NCBI GenBank assembly: GCA_963791495.1
Contig: CAWBST010000018.1
Span: 189,793-253,792, forward strand
Source of the DNA: JAMXLO01 sp963791495
GTDB lineage: Bacteria > Pseudomonadota > Alphaproteobacteria > Acetobacterales > Acetobacteraceae
Length of the DNA: 64,000 bases
Reading direction: 5' to 3'
Made by a program: the position numbers and the translations under genes
Notes under the pieces: generated by a model
What the model was told of the DNA's origin: nothing
The model's database searches: none
The model's input: only the letters and a program-made list of their open reading frames with translations
In this document: positions 19,631 through 29,001 of the stretch, piece by piece
Layout of the letters: every line of letters begins with the position of its first letter
Numbering within the stretch: the first letter of the stretch is position 1

Positions 19631-20094
19631 ACGCCCATCACGCCAAAGAACGGCGCCAGTTCGAGCTCCGTCCCCCACGGCAGCGAGCACACGCGGCGTT
19701 CGCGATCCACCGGGATGTGGCTGAGCACCATCTCATGAAAATCCTCCGGCAGCGTGCCGGCGAGCGGGCGGATCACGTTGTAGCCCCAGTCGGCCCCGGG
19801 CTCGATCTTCTCGATACGGATCTCCAGCATGTCGCCGGGCTCGGCATCGGCGATCGCGATCGGACCGGTGACGATGTGTCCCGCGCGCATCGCTGGATTG
19901 GCAGCGATAATGGCGGACAATTCCGGCGGCACGGTGAAGCCGGCGCTCTCCGGCGGCATCACCTCATCGCGCCCGGAGACACATTGCACCACCACCGTGT
20001 CACCGGAATTGATCGTCATCACCGGCGGGAACGTCGCATCGAACACACCGATACGCACGGTCTGCGGCGAGGCGCGAAGCTGATGTTGGGCCAT
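19138..20094 (-). CDS. acetamidase/formamidase family protein
   Basis: A 318-residue FmdA/AmdA-type amide hydrolase that releases ammonia from short amides. Family features include SGDTVVVQCVSG near the N-terminus, PGDMLEIRIEKIEPG, HGGNMDNKE and a C-terminal MKQALREMISF block. It is complete with TGA at 19138. It lies 16 bp after the broken amidase gene on the same strand, so the amidase, AtzG-like and acetamidase genes form an amide-use cluster. Its 3' half is duplicated as a dead fragment at 12268-12675. Confidence 0.9.
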   Translation of the reverse strand: MAQHQLRASPQTVRIGVFDATFPPVMTINSGDTVVVQCVSGRDEVMPPESAGFTVPPELSAIIAANPAMRAGHIVTGPIAIADAEPGDMLEIRIEKIEPGADWGYNVIRPLAGTLPEDFHEMVLSHIPVDRERRVCSLPWGTELELAPFFGVMGVAPPPAFGTIASKEPRVHGGNMDNKELGAGSVLYLPVWVPGANFSVGDGHGVQGDGEVCVTALEMCLTGTFTFVLHKGGGPSRPLLKQPKAETPTHFISMGLNEDLDQAMKQALREMISFICSRSNLSREQAYQFCSLAVDFHVTQTVNGEKGIHGMLKKGLLF

Positions 20095-20109
20095 CGATTG
20101 CTCCTTCGT

Positions 20110-21518
20110 TCAGGCGGCGACGAGCGCGGCGGTCAGCGCAGGACGGCGATTGCGGAACGGCGTCGCCTTCTCGAATGCATCGGCGATACGCAGCACCGTC
20201 GCTTCCTGGAACGGCTTGCCGACAAGCTGCATCGCCACCGGCAGACCGAGTTCTCCGAAACCGGAGCAGATGGATATCGCCGGGTAGCCCGCCACATTGA
20301 ACGGCATGGTAAAGCTGGGCTTCTGCCCGATATCCCACTCGGGAACCTCGTCGATCTTCGGCGCCTCCGTTGGTTGCGCGGCGGTCAGCACCACATCGAG
20401 CCCAGTCCATCGCCTCCTTGAGTTCGGCGCGCAGTTCGCGCCGCCGGCGCACGGCCTGGACGTAGTCGACACCCGACACCATCGAGCCCAAGCAGCAGTC
20501 GCTGCTGCACCCGTGCGCTGAAATCGCCAAGCCGCGTGCGCGCCCACTCTTCATAGGCGGCGGCGCGCTCGGTCAGAGAGATCAGCGTGCCACAAGCATG
20601 CCATTCGGCGAGCGGCGACAGTGTCACTTCGCTGATCACCGCGCCAAGTTCGCGCAGTGTCGCAATGGCAGCGTCTATACCGCGCTGCGTACCGTCGCTC
20701 ACCTTGTGATCCACTTCATGGAAGTGGTGGATAACGCCGACGCGCAAACCCTTGATGCCGGTGCCAAGCTGCGCGGTGTAATTTGGGATCGGCCGCAACG
20801 CGCTGGCGGGATCGCGTGGATCGTGCCCGGCGAGCGCCTGCAGCATCAGTGCACAGTCTTCCGCGGTCCACGCCATCGGCCCGATATGATCGAGCGTGAA
20901 CGCCGCGGGCGCAACGCCGGCGCGGCTGACCAGACCATAGGTCGGCTTGATGCCGGCGATGCCGCACAACGCCGCCGGGCCGCGTATCGAACCGCCGGTA
21001 TCCGTGCCGATGCCGCCGAGAATCAGCCCGGCCGCGACACCTGCTCCGGTACCGCTGCTCGATCCCGCGGTGAAGTGCGCCGTGTTCCACGGATTGCGTG
21101 CCGGCGGCCAGGGCAGGTCGAACGAGGGCCCACCATCGGCGAACTCGTGCGTCGCCGTCTTGCCCATCAGCACGGTGCCCGCCTCGGCGAGCTTCACCGC
21201 ACAGGTCGCGTCGGTGTCCGGCACATTGTCTCGCAAAATCTTCGAATGACATGTCGTCCGAATGCCCTTGGTATCGACAATGTCCTTCAGGCCGATTGGA
21301 ATGCCGCACAGCGGACCGACAGACTTGCCTGCCATGATCGCCGCCTCGGCGGCACGCGCATCGGCAAGCGCGCGCTCCTCGGTGAGCAGTAGAAACGCGT
21401 GCAGTTCACCATTCAGCTCTTTCGCGCGATCCAGACACTGGCGTGTCAGCTCAACCGGCGACAGCGTCTTCGCCGAGATCAGACCAGCCGCTTCGGCGAT
21501 GGTGAGGATCTCGCTCAT
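20110..21518 (-). pseudogene. amidase-signature hydrolase with two frameshifts
   Basis: An amidase-signature enzyme (AtzE/GatA-like) of about 465 residues if repaired. The N-terminal frame from ATG 21518 holds the catalytic Lys (GIPIGLKD) and Ser motif GSSSGTGAG plus GTDTGGSIRGPA. Near 20500 the protein shifts to the frame reading SGVDYVQAVRRRRELR. Near 20405 it shifts again to LDVVLTAAQPTEAPK and runs to TGA at 20110. Both shifts are single-base and lie within about 110 bp. The gene is translationally coupled to the AtzG-like gene by a 4-nt overlap. Confidence 0.88.
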
Positions 21519-21709
21519 GCCAGATCCTCCTCGGCAAAACCGTATGTCAGAACCGGTTCAGCCATGCGGCCACGCGGCTTGCGCACGCGCTCCGCCATCG
21601 CGGCGACATGCAGATACGCAGCCTTCAAACCGGCTCTTTGTTCGGCTGTCGGAGACAGTCCGCCGCGGGCAAGCAGGAAATCCAGTGTCGCATCGTCAAG
21701 CTCTGGCAC
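21515..21709 (-). CDS. AtzG-like small amidase partner (DUF4089)
   Basis: A 64-residue helical protein (LLARGGLSPTAEQRAGLKAAY, core shown) ending EPVLTYGFAEEDLA. This size and place, with an ATGA overlap onto an amidase, match AtzG-like proteins that pair with AtzE-type amidases. The partner amidase here is frameshifted. Confidence 0.75.
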   Translation of the reverse strand: MPELDDATLDFLLARGGLSPTAEQRAGLKAAYLHVAAMAERVRKPRGRMAEPVLTYGFAEEDLA

Positions 21710-21807
21710 GATGGCATCCTCCTCTCCAACCGAACAGCCTGATTCTACTGCAGCGCAGCATGACTCGGCGATGGTGTCCAGGTATCGCGCAGGCCCGATC
21801 GATTGCT

Positions 21808-22365
21808 TTACGACCGACGAACTCCATCACCACTCGGCAGCATCTGGTTTGCAGCATCGATGCTCGCGACATTGGCCGAACGGATGAAAGGCATGTTGGC
21901 CAAGATCCGGAACGTCTCCGGCGGCGGCAGCGTAAATCCTGGCGCGGCCAGAGCCTGCATCGCCGCGCTCTGATCGCCCGCCTGCCACAGCCAGGCGAAC
22001 TGCAGCAATGCGTTGGTGATCACCTGTGACCGAGCATTCGACGCAATCCCCAATACCCGGCGGACGTCAACGCGCGCCTGAAGCATTTCCTGCTTGGTCA
22101 GCGGCGACAGCGTCACCCATCGTGGATTGCTGCTGAGTTCGCCCGCAAGGAAGTCAACGCCGGCTGCTGCCCGAGCAGCGTCGACCGGATCGTTTGCCGT
22201 GCGCTCCGACGCGGCGAACGCCCAAGCGGCCTGGTTTGCCGCGGCAAGGTCATTGTCCAAGGTGCCGAAAGCGGCGAATGGCACAGTCGCCGTGTCCGGT
22301 GGCGGCTGCACCATGCAGGCAGCAAGTGCCAGACACGCCAGAGCGGCAACGATACGGATGATCAA
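21808..22365 (-). CDS. hypothetical lipoprotein
   Basis: A secreted protein of about 185 residues with no recognised domain. TTG 22365 is chosen because GGGAGGG lies 9 bp upstream and the peptide then begins with a clean signal (IVAALACLALAAC) ending in a lipobox Cys. The longer ATG at 22494 would overlap the carbonic anhydrase gene. The mature part is helical. Confidence 0.6.
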   Translation of the reverse strand: MIIRIVAALACLALAACMVQPPPDTATVPFAAFGTLDNDLAAANQAAWAFAASERTANDPVDAARAAAGVDFLAGELSSNPRWVTLSPLTKQEMLQARVDVRRVLGIASNARSQVITNALLQFAWLWQAGDQSAAMQALAAPGFTLPPPETFRILANMPFIRSANVASIDAANQMLPSGDGVRRS

Positions 22366-22432
22366 AGCGCCAAGCCCTCCCGCAACACGTGCCTGTGACA
22401 CATGGGGAAGAACTGCATTCTGACCAGAGCCG

Positions 22433-22984
22433 CTACGCCGGCGCGCGCAACCCCGCGCGGAAGCGCGCCGCCAGTTCGCGATACACGACCGCATTACGGT
22501 CGAACTTCTGCCGCTCCTCGTCGCTCATCACGCGCAGCAGCTTCGCGGGAGCCCCGACCCAGAGCTCATTCCGACCGATGACCTTGCCCGGCGTCAGCAG
22601 ACCGCCGGCGCCAAGCATGCCGCCCTCCTCGATCACCGCGCCATCCAGCACGGTGGCAGAAATCCCGACGAACGCCCGGTTCTTCAGCGTGCAGGCGTGG
22701 ATCACCGCGTTGTGCCCGACGGTGACGTCGTCGCCGATCACCGCGGCGAACCGGCCGGAATCCACATGAATGATGGCGCCATCCTGGATATTGGTGCGCG
22801 CGCCAATGCGGATGTAGTTGAGGTCGCCGCGCACCAGGCAATGGAACCAGACACCGGTCTCGGAGCCGATTTCCACGTCGCCGATCACCGCCGCGGTCGG
22901 AGCGATGAAAGCATCAACCGCCACCTTCGGGGTGACGCCGTCCAGCGTGTAGATCGGACCTGGGCCGGCGAGCGGCTCAGGCAT
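22433..22984 (-). CDS. gamma-carbonic anhydrase family protein
   Basis: A 183-residue left-handed beta-helix protein with hexapeptide repeats (IGSETGVWFH, IRIGARTNIQDG, IGDDVTVGHNAVIHAC) and the His residues that bind metal in this family (FH, GHNAVIH). Homologues are YrdA/CaiE-like. It overlaps the end of argC by 8 bp on the same strand. Confidence 0.9.
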   Translation of the reverse strand: MPEPLAGPGPIYTLDGVTPKVAVDAFIAPTAAVIGDVEIGSETGVWFHCLVRGDLNYIRIGARTNIQDGAIIHVDSGRFAAVIGDDVTVGHNAVIHACTLKNRAFVGISATVLDGAVIEEGGMLGAGGLLTPGKVIGRNELWVGAPAKLLRVMSDEERQKFDRNAVVYRELAARFRAGLRAPA

Positions 22985-23933
22985 TCACGACCTCCGGGCG
23001 CCTCGCGTCGACGGGCAGCCCAAGCATCAGGCGGAGGTTCTGCACCGCCGCTCCGGACGCGCCCTTGCCGAGATTGTCGAGCCGCGCAACCAGCACCGCC
23101 TGCCGATGCCCTTCATTGGCGTTGACGCTGAGCTCCAGCAGGTTGGTCTCATTCAGGGCCTGCGGCTCGAGCTTGCCGTCGGCCGGTGGGACGGTGACCC
23201 GCACGAATGCGCAATCACGATACCGAGCCTCCAGCACCGCGTGCAGGTCGGCGCAGGCGGGCTTGCCCTGCAGCGTGTCGAGATGCAGCGGCACCGAGAC
23301 CAGCATGCCCTGACGATAGTGCCCGACCGATGGAACGAAGATCGGCCGCCGCGACAAACCGCAGTAGCGCTGCGTTTCCGGCAGGTGCTTGTGTTCGAGC
23401 TTCAGTGCATAGAGCTCGAACGCCGGCCCGCCGTCCTTCTCATGCGCCTCGATCATGGACCGGCCGCCACCGGAATAACCGCTGACGGCGTTGATGGTGA
23501 TCGGGTAGTCGGGCGGGATGATGCCGGCATCGACCAACGGACGGATCAGACCGATCGCGCCGGTAGGATAGCAGCCAGGATTTGCGACCTTGCGCGCCCG
23601 CGCGATGCGGTCGGCCTGGCCTTGCAGCATTTCCGGGAAGCCGTAGGTCCAGTCGGGATGCACCCGATGCGCGGTGCTGGCATCGAGCAGTTTCGGCGCG
23701 GCGTCACCCAGGCCGTCAGCGAGCGCTGCTGACTCACGCGCCGCATCGTCGGGCAGGCAGAGAATGACGAGGTCCACCTGCGCCATCATGTCGCGCCGTG
23801 CCGCGGGATCGCGCCGGAGCGTGCTGGGCAGGCTCTTCAGTTCGATGTCGGGCTGCGCGCGCAGGCGATCGCGGATGCCCAGCCCCGTGGTTCCGGCTTC
23901 ACCGTCAATGAACACGCTTGGCTTGGTGGCCAT
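22977..23933 (-). CDS. argC: N-acetyl-gamma-glutamyl-phosphate reductase, short type
   Basis: Third step of arginine synthesis, NADPH reduction of N-acetylglutamyl phosphate. It has 318 residues with the catalytic Cys at about 121 in VANPGCYPTGA, characteristic of the short (type 2) enzyme. ATG 23933 starts MATKPSVFIDGEAGTTG; the open frame upstream runs into the REP-like palindrome. It lies close to rpsI and rplM and not far from argD. Confidence 0.94.
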   Translation of the reverse strand: MATKPSVFIDGEAGTTGLGIRDRLRAQPDIELKSLPSTLRRDPAARRDMMAQVDLVILCLPDDAARESAALADGLGDAAPKLLDASTAHRVHPDWTYGFPEMLQGQADRIARARKVANPGCYPTGAIGLIRPLVDAGIIPPDYPITINAVSGYSGGGRSMIEAHEKDGGPAFELYALKLEHKHLPETQRYCGLSRRPIFVPSVGHYRQGMLVSVPLHLDTLQGKPACADLHAVLEARYRDCAFVRVTVPPADGKLEPQALNETNLLELSVNANEGHRQAVLVARLDNLGKGASGAAVQNLRLMLGLPVDARRPEVVNA

Positions 23934-23951
23934 ATGTCTAATGTCCGTTTG

Positions 23952-23994
23952 ATTCTCCCCCTCCCCTTGCGGGAGGGGGTCGGGGGGAGGGGGC
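23952..23994. repeat. C/G-rich REP-like palindrome, copy 2
   Basis: Begins ATTCTCCCCC and folds back through TTGC into G-rich sequence, like 2502-2541. It lies between rpsI and argC, where it could limit read-through or stabilise mRNA ends. Confidence 0.75.
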
Positions 23995-24024
23995 AACCTC
24001 CATCGGAGCGCCGCCCCACCGAAA

Positions 24025-24540
24025 CTACCGCTTGCTGAACTGGAAGCTTCGTCGGGCCTTCATCTTGCCATACTTCTTGCGCTCGACCACGCGCAAGTCA
24101 CGGGTGAGGAAGCCCGCGACCTTCAGGATGCCGCGCAGATCCGGCTCGTAGTAGGTGAGCGCGCGCGATATGCCGTGCCGCACTGCGCCGGCCTGCCCCG
24201 AAAGTCCGCCGCCGGTGACGGTGCAGTAGACGTCGAACTGATTGTAGCGATCGGTCACCAAGAAGGGCTGGGTGATCAGCATCCGCAGCACAGGGCGCGC
24301 AAAATACTGCACGACCTTCCTGCTGTTCACAGTGATCTCGCCCTTGCCTGGCCTGATCCACACGCGCGCCACCGCGTTCTTGCGGCGACCCGTCGCGTAG
24401 GAGCGGCCGAAGGCGTCGCGCTTCGGTTCGCGCCGCGGCTGGTCGGTGGTCGTGGGCACTGTGCCGGGCGCGCCAACGGTCTGCTGCGCAGCGAGCGCGT
24501 CCCTGAGATCGGCGAGCGTGCGGGTCGTGGTGCCGGACAT
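24025..24540 (-). CDS. rpsI: 30S ribosomal protein S9
   Basis: The 171 residues include an N-terminal extension of about 45 residues before the S9 core, usual in alphaproteobacteria. Core motifs are YATGRRKNAVARVW, GGGLSGQAGAVRHGI and the terminal KARRSFQFSKR. It follows rplM by 6 bp, the near-universal pair. Confidence 0.97.
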   Translation of the reverse strand: MSGTTTRTLADLRDALAAQQTVGAPGTVPTTTDQPRREPKRDAFGRSYATGRRKNAVARVWIRPGKGEITVNSRKVVQYFARPVLRMLITQPFLVTDRYNQFDVYCTVTGGGLSGQAGAVRHGISRALTYYEPDLRGILKVAGFLTRDLRVVERKKYGKMKARRSFQFSKR

Positions 24541-24546
24541 GCGGGA

Positions 24547-25011
24547 TCAGCCTCGCTTGTTCTTCGGGTTCATGGCGACGACGTCGAGTGGCTGGGGCTG
24601 CTGCGCCTCGTGCTTGTGCTCGGGGCCGGCGTAGACGTACAGGTGCTTCATCTGCCGCCGTTGCAGCGGACCGCGGGTGATCATGCGCTCGACCGCCTTC
24701 TCCAGCACCTGCCCGGGATTCTTGGAATCGAGGCGCTGACGGATGGTGCGGCCCTTGATCCCGCCGGGATAACCCGTGTGATAGTAGAATACCGACTGCT
24801 GCGGCTTGTTGCCGGTGACACGCACCTTTGCCGCGTTCACCACGATGACGTTGTCGCCGCAGTCGACATGCGGGGTGAACTGCGGCTTGTGCTTGCCGCG
24901 CAGCCGGTTGGCGATGATGCAGGCCAGGCGCCCCAGAACGACGCCGTCGGCGTCGATCAGCACCCAGTCCTTCTTCACCTCCACGGGCTTGATGGAGATC
25001 GTGGTCTTCAT
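24547..25011 (-). CDS. rplM: 50S ribosomal protein L13
   Basis: 154 residues, normal length. Motifs include WVLIDADGVVLGRLA, the VVNAAKVRVTGNK strand and YHTGYPGGIK. It is the first gene of the rplM-rpsI pair. The roughly 100 bp up to argD contain a TGTGTGGTAGTAAATTACCACACA inverted repeat at about 25077-25100 that may be a terminator or operator. Confidence 0.97.
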   Translation of the reverse strand: MKTTISIKPVEVKKDWVLIDADGVVLGRLACIIANRLRGKHKPQFTPHVDCGDNVIVVNAAKVRVTGNKPQQSVFYYHTGYPGGIKGRTIRQRLDSKNPGQVLEKAVERMITRGPLQRRQMKHLYVYAGPEHKHEAQQPQPLDVVAMNPKNKRG

Positions 25012-25076
25012 GGCGAGGCCTTGCGATTTGGCGGCGCGGTATGGGGGAAATACGTGGTAGGGTCAAGCGGTTGGAG

Positions 25077-25100
25077 TGTGTGGTAGTAAATTACCACACA
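25077..25100. promoter_or_regulatory. perfect inverted repeat upstream of rplM
   Basis: TGTGTGGTAGT-AA-ATTACCACACA is an almost perfect palindrome between argD and rplM on the minus strand. It could terminate argD transcription or bind a regulator controlling rplM-rpsI. Confidence 0.5.
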
Positions 25101-25111
25101 CTCCAGACCGG

Positions 25112-26294
25112 CTATCCCGCCGCCATATCCGCCAGCACTCCGTCCAGTATATCGATCATGTGGTCGATCTCAGCGTCGCTGACGGTCAGCGCTGGCATGA
25201 AGCGCAGTGAATCCGGGCGCGGTGCGTTCAGCAGCAGGCCCCGTTCCATCGCCCGCACGGTGACCTGTGGCGCGATATCGCGCCTCAGATCGAGCGCCTG
25301 CAGCAGGCCTTTGCCGCGCACCTCGCCACAACCGTGCCGACCCGACAATGCGCGCAGCCGGCTCGCCAGATGCTCGCCCGCCTGTGTCACACGCGCCTAG
25401 GAAGCCCGGCTGCGTGACCGCCTCGATGACCGCGCAACCGACGGCGGCCATGATCGGATTGCCGCAGAACGTGCCGCCCTGATCGCCATACTCGAAGCAG
25501 CACACGTCGCGATGGGCAACCAGAGCGGCCAGCGGTACGCCGCCGCCCAGCCCCTTGGCCAGGGTCATGATGTCGGGCGGCGTACCGGCATGTTCGAACC
25601 CGAACAGATGCCCGGTGCGTCCGATCCCGGTCTGGATCTCGTCGAGGATCAGCAACATGCCACGCTCGCGCGTCAGGGCCCGCACACCGCGCATGAACGC
25701 ATCGGTCGCCTCGAACACACCGGCCTCGCCCTGGATCGGCTCCAGCATCACAGCCACCGTACGCGGCGTGATGGCTGCCTCGACCGCAGCAAGATCGTTC
25801 AGCGGGACCTTCACGAAGCCGGACACTTTCGGCTCATAGAGATGTTCCCATTGCGCCTTGCCGGATGCCGCCATAGTGGCGAGCGTGCGGCCGTGGAAGC
25901 CGTGATCCATGGTGATGATTTCATAGGCGCCATCGCGATGTTTCGCGCCCCACTTGCGCGCCAGCTTGATCGCGCCCTCGTTGGCCTCGGCACCGCTGTT
26001 GGCGAGGAAGACCTGATGCAGCCCGCTATGCCGCGTCAGCAGATCGGAAAGCCGGATCATCTGATCGTTGTAGAAGGCGGGGCTGCAGTTGATCAGTCTC
26101 TCGGACTGCCGTGTCAGCGCCTCGATGATCGGTCGAGGCGAATGGCCAAGAGTGTTCACCGCCCAGCCCTGAATGAAGTCGAGATAGCTGCGGCCTTCGC
26201 TGTCGGTAAGCCACGAACCCTCGCCTGCGACAAACACAACAGATGGCCGCGGCGTTATATCCATGACTGAGTCGAAGCTGGCTGTGCTGGTCAT
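25112..26294 (-). pseudogene. argD: acetylornithine aminotransferase with one frameshift
   Basis: PLP-dependent step four of arginine synthesis. The first frame has all main motifs: NSGAEANEGAIKLARK, FHGRTLATMA, LILDEIQTGIGRTG and the PLP lysine in TLAKGLGGG. Near 25392-25398 (TTCCTAGGCGCG) the frame must shift one base to continue VTQAGEHLASRLRAL through to TAG at 25112. ATG 26294 sits 5 bp after GGAGG. A loss would cause arginine auxotrophy unless a paralogue exists, so a sequence error is plausible. Confidence 0.9.
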
Positions 26295-26342
26295 CATGTC
26301 CTCCGAGCTATTGGTGGGATGGAGCGACAGAGACCCAGAAAG

Positions 26343-26380
26343 CACAAAGGCCCCCGTCGCTGCCGACGGGGGCCTTTGTG
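26343..26380 (-). terminator. strong hairpin after flgH, before argD
   Basis: Perfect 17-bp stem CACAAAGGCCCCCGTCG / CGACGGGGGCCTTTGTG around a 4-nt loop. On the minus strand it is followed by a modest T-rich run (GCTTTCT). It would end the flgF-flgH transcript, and argD begins about 50 bp later. Confidence 0.85.
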
Positions 26381-26517
26381 GTTGATCCGCAGACTGCTCT
26401 ACAGCGCGCGCAAGCTCCACACCCCCGTCAAGGAACGGCGGCGTCGGCGGGTGGCGATGCAGGTTGCGCAATGCATGGCGGACGAATGCACGTCAGTGGC
26501 GGTAAAGTCAATGCCGG

Positions 26518-27255
26518 TCAGAACGGCAGCAGGATATCCATCAACTGCTGACCCCAGCGCGTATGCTGCACCTCGGTGAGCTCGCCGCGCCCGCCGTAGG
26601 CGATCCGAGCCTCTGCCATCCGGTCATGCAGCACCGTGTTGTTCGACGCGATGTCCTGCGGCCGAATGACACCGGTAACCTGCAGCTCCCGCAGCTCGTT
26701 GTTCACCCGGAACTCCTGCCGCGCCGACACCACGAGGTTGCCGTTCGGCAGCACCTGGGTCACCACGCCGGCGAGCCTTATCGTCACCGCCTCATTGCGC
26801 TGGATCTGTCCGGACCCGCCATTGTTGTTGGTGCTCCCGACGTTCAGGATCTTCGAGGGATCGCTGACCGAGGGCGGCAGTCGCGTCTGCATACCGAAGA
26901 AGCTCGCCAGGCTCCCCGTTTCCGCACTGGTCCGACTGGTCGTCGTCGCGTTCTTCATATTGGCGGCGTCGTTCATGGCGATCAGGATGGTGACGATGTC
27001 ACCCACCTGCGCCGCCCGCTGATCCTTGAAGAAGGCGCGCGAGCCACTCCGCCACAGCGCATTCACCTCGTTCGGCGTCGGCTCGCGGGCCGGCATCGGC
27101 ATGGTTACCGGCCGCCAGGTTGGATCCTTCGTGGGATCCGCGGTCGGCGTCATCGCGGGCGCGCGGCCGACCTCGGAGAGGCGGGAGAGCGACCCACAGC
27201 CCACAAGCAGCAGGCAAGCAATCGCGGGCGCCACCAGTCGAACGCTTCTGTTCAT
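26518..27255 (-). CDS. flgH: flagellar L-ring lipoprotein
   Basis: Outer-membrane ring of the flagellar rod. 245 residues with a lipobox CLLLVGCGSLSRL at about residues 14-26. The FlgH core includes GDIVTILIAMND, the VVTQVLPNGNLVVSARQEFRVNNE-type block and GVIRPQDIASNNTV. Its start overlaps the flgA stop by 4 nt. Confidence 0.95.
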   Translation of the reverse strand: MNRSVRLVAPAIACLLLVGCGSLSRLSEVGRAPAMTPTADPTKDPTWRPVTMPMPAREPTPNEVNALWRSGSRAFFKDQRAAQVGDIVTILIAMNDAANMKNATTTSRTSAETGSLASFFGMQTRLPPSVSDPSKILNVGSTNNNGGSGQIQRNEAVTIRLAGVVTQVLPNGNLVVSARQEFRVNNELRELQVTGVIRPQDIASNNTVLHDRMAEARIAYGGRGELTEVQHTRWGQQLMDILLPF

Positions 27256-28199
27256 CGCACGCTCACCGTCATCGGTACCTTGTTGGGCGCCACACGCACG
27301 CGATCGGGGCCGATCACCTCCGCCTCCACCACCGCATGCGATGCCGGATTGAGCACTCGGATGCGTTCATTGAGGGCGCCCGGCTCCATCGCCTGGCCCT
27401 GCGCAGTCAGTGTTATCCCAGGACTATCGAGCATCATCAGCACGATGGCACCCTTCTGTACCATCGAGGGCCGCGTCAGCTCGGCCAGCGCCAGCGGCTG
27501 GCCCGCTGCGATCTGCCGCTTCGCCTGCATGCCGATGGCATCGTCGGGCCGGCGCACCATCTCGCCGCGGATCATCGCGGTATGAACGCGCGCCATGTGC
27601 ACGTCGTCGGCGCGCAGCACGCTGCCGGCGAGCAGACGTGCTGTGGCGACAGGCAACTCCACCGTGTCGTCCGCCCGACCAGTGACGCGCAGGTGCAGCG
27701 GTTCCATCGACTCGCCGGTGACCGAGACCATCGCGCTGAAGCGGCCGGCATCGACGTCATAATCGAGGTCGGCCACGACCGGTTGCGGATCCGCCTCGAA
27801 CGGCACCAGTGGTGGCGTGAAGCCGGCCAGCTCGATGTCGCAGTCAGCAGATGCTCCGGCAGCCATCAGCGCGGTCTTCACCGCGCGCAGCACGTCCTCG
27901 CGCCGCATTGGCCGGCCTGGCCGGTCGAGCACGGCACGATCCGCCGACGATGCCGGCCGCCAGTCCACGCCGAACTGCCGCGCGATGGCGCCAAGCTGCG
28001 CCGCCTCCACCACGATCCGGCCGCCGGCACCTGGGCCGGGACCCAGCACGCGATCGGCATTGGCACCGGCCTCGTCGAACAGGTCGGACAACCGCACCAC
28101 TGATGCATGCAACGTTGTCATCGTGCGCAGCGTGGCTGCGGCCTCGGCGTGCGCACTGCCCAGACAGAGCGCCAGCAGTGCGAGTGGCAATCGGGTCAT
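27252..28199 (-). CDS. flgA: flagellar P-ring assembly chaperone
   Basis: 315 residues, periplasmic, with an N-terminal signal (LPLALLALCLGSAHA). The C-terminal SAF domain is typical (LLAGSVLRADDVHMARV, GMQAKRQIAAGQPL, ending in a beta-strand VRVAPNKVPM). It helps assemble FlgI; no flgI is in the window. It lies 4 bp after flgG. Confidence 0.9.
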   Translation of the reverse strand: MTRLPLALLALCLGSAHAEAAATLRTMTTLHASVVRLSDLFDEAGANADRVLGPGPGAGGRIVVEAAQLGAIARQFGVDWRPASSADRAVLDRPGRPMRREDVLRAVKTALMAAGASADCDIELAGFTPPLVPFEADPQPVVADLDYDVDAGRFSAMVSVTGESMEPLHLRVTGRADDTVELPVATARLLAGSVLRADDVHMARVHTAMIRGEMVRRPDDAIGMQAKRQIAAGQPLALAELTRPSMVQKGAIVLMMLDSPGITLTAQGQAMEPGALNERIRVLNPASHAVVEAEVIGPDRVRVAPNKVPMTVSVR

Positions 28200-28203
28200 G
28201 GCA

Positions 28204-28989
28204 TCACCGCAGGTTCGTCAGGGTGGACAGCATTTCGTTACTCGTGGTGATCACCCGGCTGTTCATCTCGTATGCGCGCTGTGCCGTGATCAGGTTGGTG
28301 ATCTCGGTGACGACGTTTACGTTGGAGGTCTCGACGAAGCCCTGCATCACATTGCCGAACCCTGGCGACCCGGGGTTGCCGGTCACCGGCTGGCCGGAGG
28401 CAGCGGTCTGCAGGAACAGGTTCTCGCCCCGCGCATCCAGCCCCGCCTCGTTGGGGAATGTCGCAGTCTGCAACTGGCCGACGGTCTGGGGCGCGGTCTG
28501 ACCCTGCAGCGTGACCTGCACCTGGCCGGAGGAATTCACTGCGACGCTGGTGGCGTTGGATGGGATTTGCAGGCCCGGCTGCACGGTATAGCCGTCGGCG
28601 GTGACAATGGTGCCGTCGTCAGCCAGGCCGAACGTGCCATCGCGCGTATAGGCGGTGTCGCCCGAGGGCATCGTCACCTGGAAATAGCCGTTGCCCTGGA
28701 TCGCCATGTCCAGCGTGTTGGACGTCTGCTGCAGGTTGCCCTGCTCGTTGATGCGGTAGATCGCCGCGGTGCGCACGCCAAGCCCCACCTGCGCGCCGGA
28801 CGGCACGATGGTGCCGGTGTCGGAGCTGTTGGAGCCTACACGGCGCAGGTCCTGGTATATCAGGTCCTGGAACTCCGCCCGCCGACGCTTGAAGCCCGTC
28901 GTGGTCATGTTGGCGATGTTGTTGGAGATCACCTCGACGTTGGTCTGCTGCGCCTGCATTCCCGTTCCGGCGATATCGAGCGAACGCAT
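28204..28989 (-). CDS. flgG: flagellar distal rod protein
   Basis: 261 residues, standard for FlgG. The N-terminal rod motif is MRSLDIAGTGMQAQQTNVEVI (core) with NNIANMTTTGFKRRRAEFQDL. The C-terminal half ends in the conserved EMNSRVITTSNEML. It follows flgF by 12 bp. Confidence 0.96.
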   Translation of the reverse strand: MRSLDIAGTGMQAQQTNVEVISNNIANMTTTGFKRRRAEFQDLIYQDLRRVGSNSSDTGTIVPSGAQVGLGVRTAAIYRINEQGNLQQTSNTLDMAIQGNGYFQVTMPSGDTAYTRDGTFGLADDGTIVTADGYTVQPGLQIPSNATSVAVNSSGQVQVTLQGQTAPQTVGQLQTATFPNEAGLDARGENLFLQTAASGQPVTGNPGSPGFGNVMQGFVETSNVNVVTEITNLITAQRAYEMNSRVITTSNEMLSTLTNLR

Positions 28990-29001
28990 TGCGGTCTCTC
29001 C

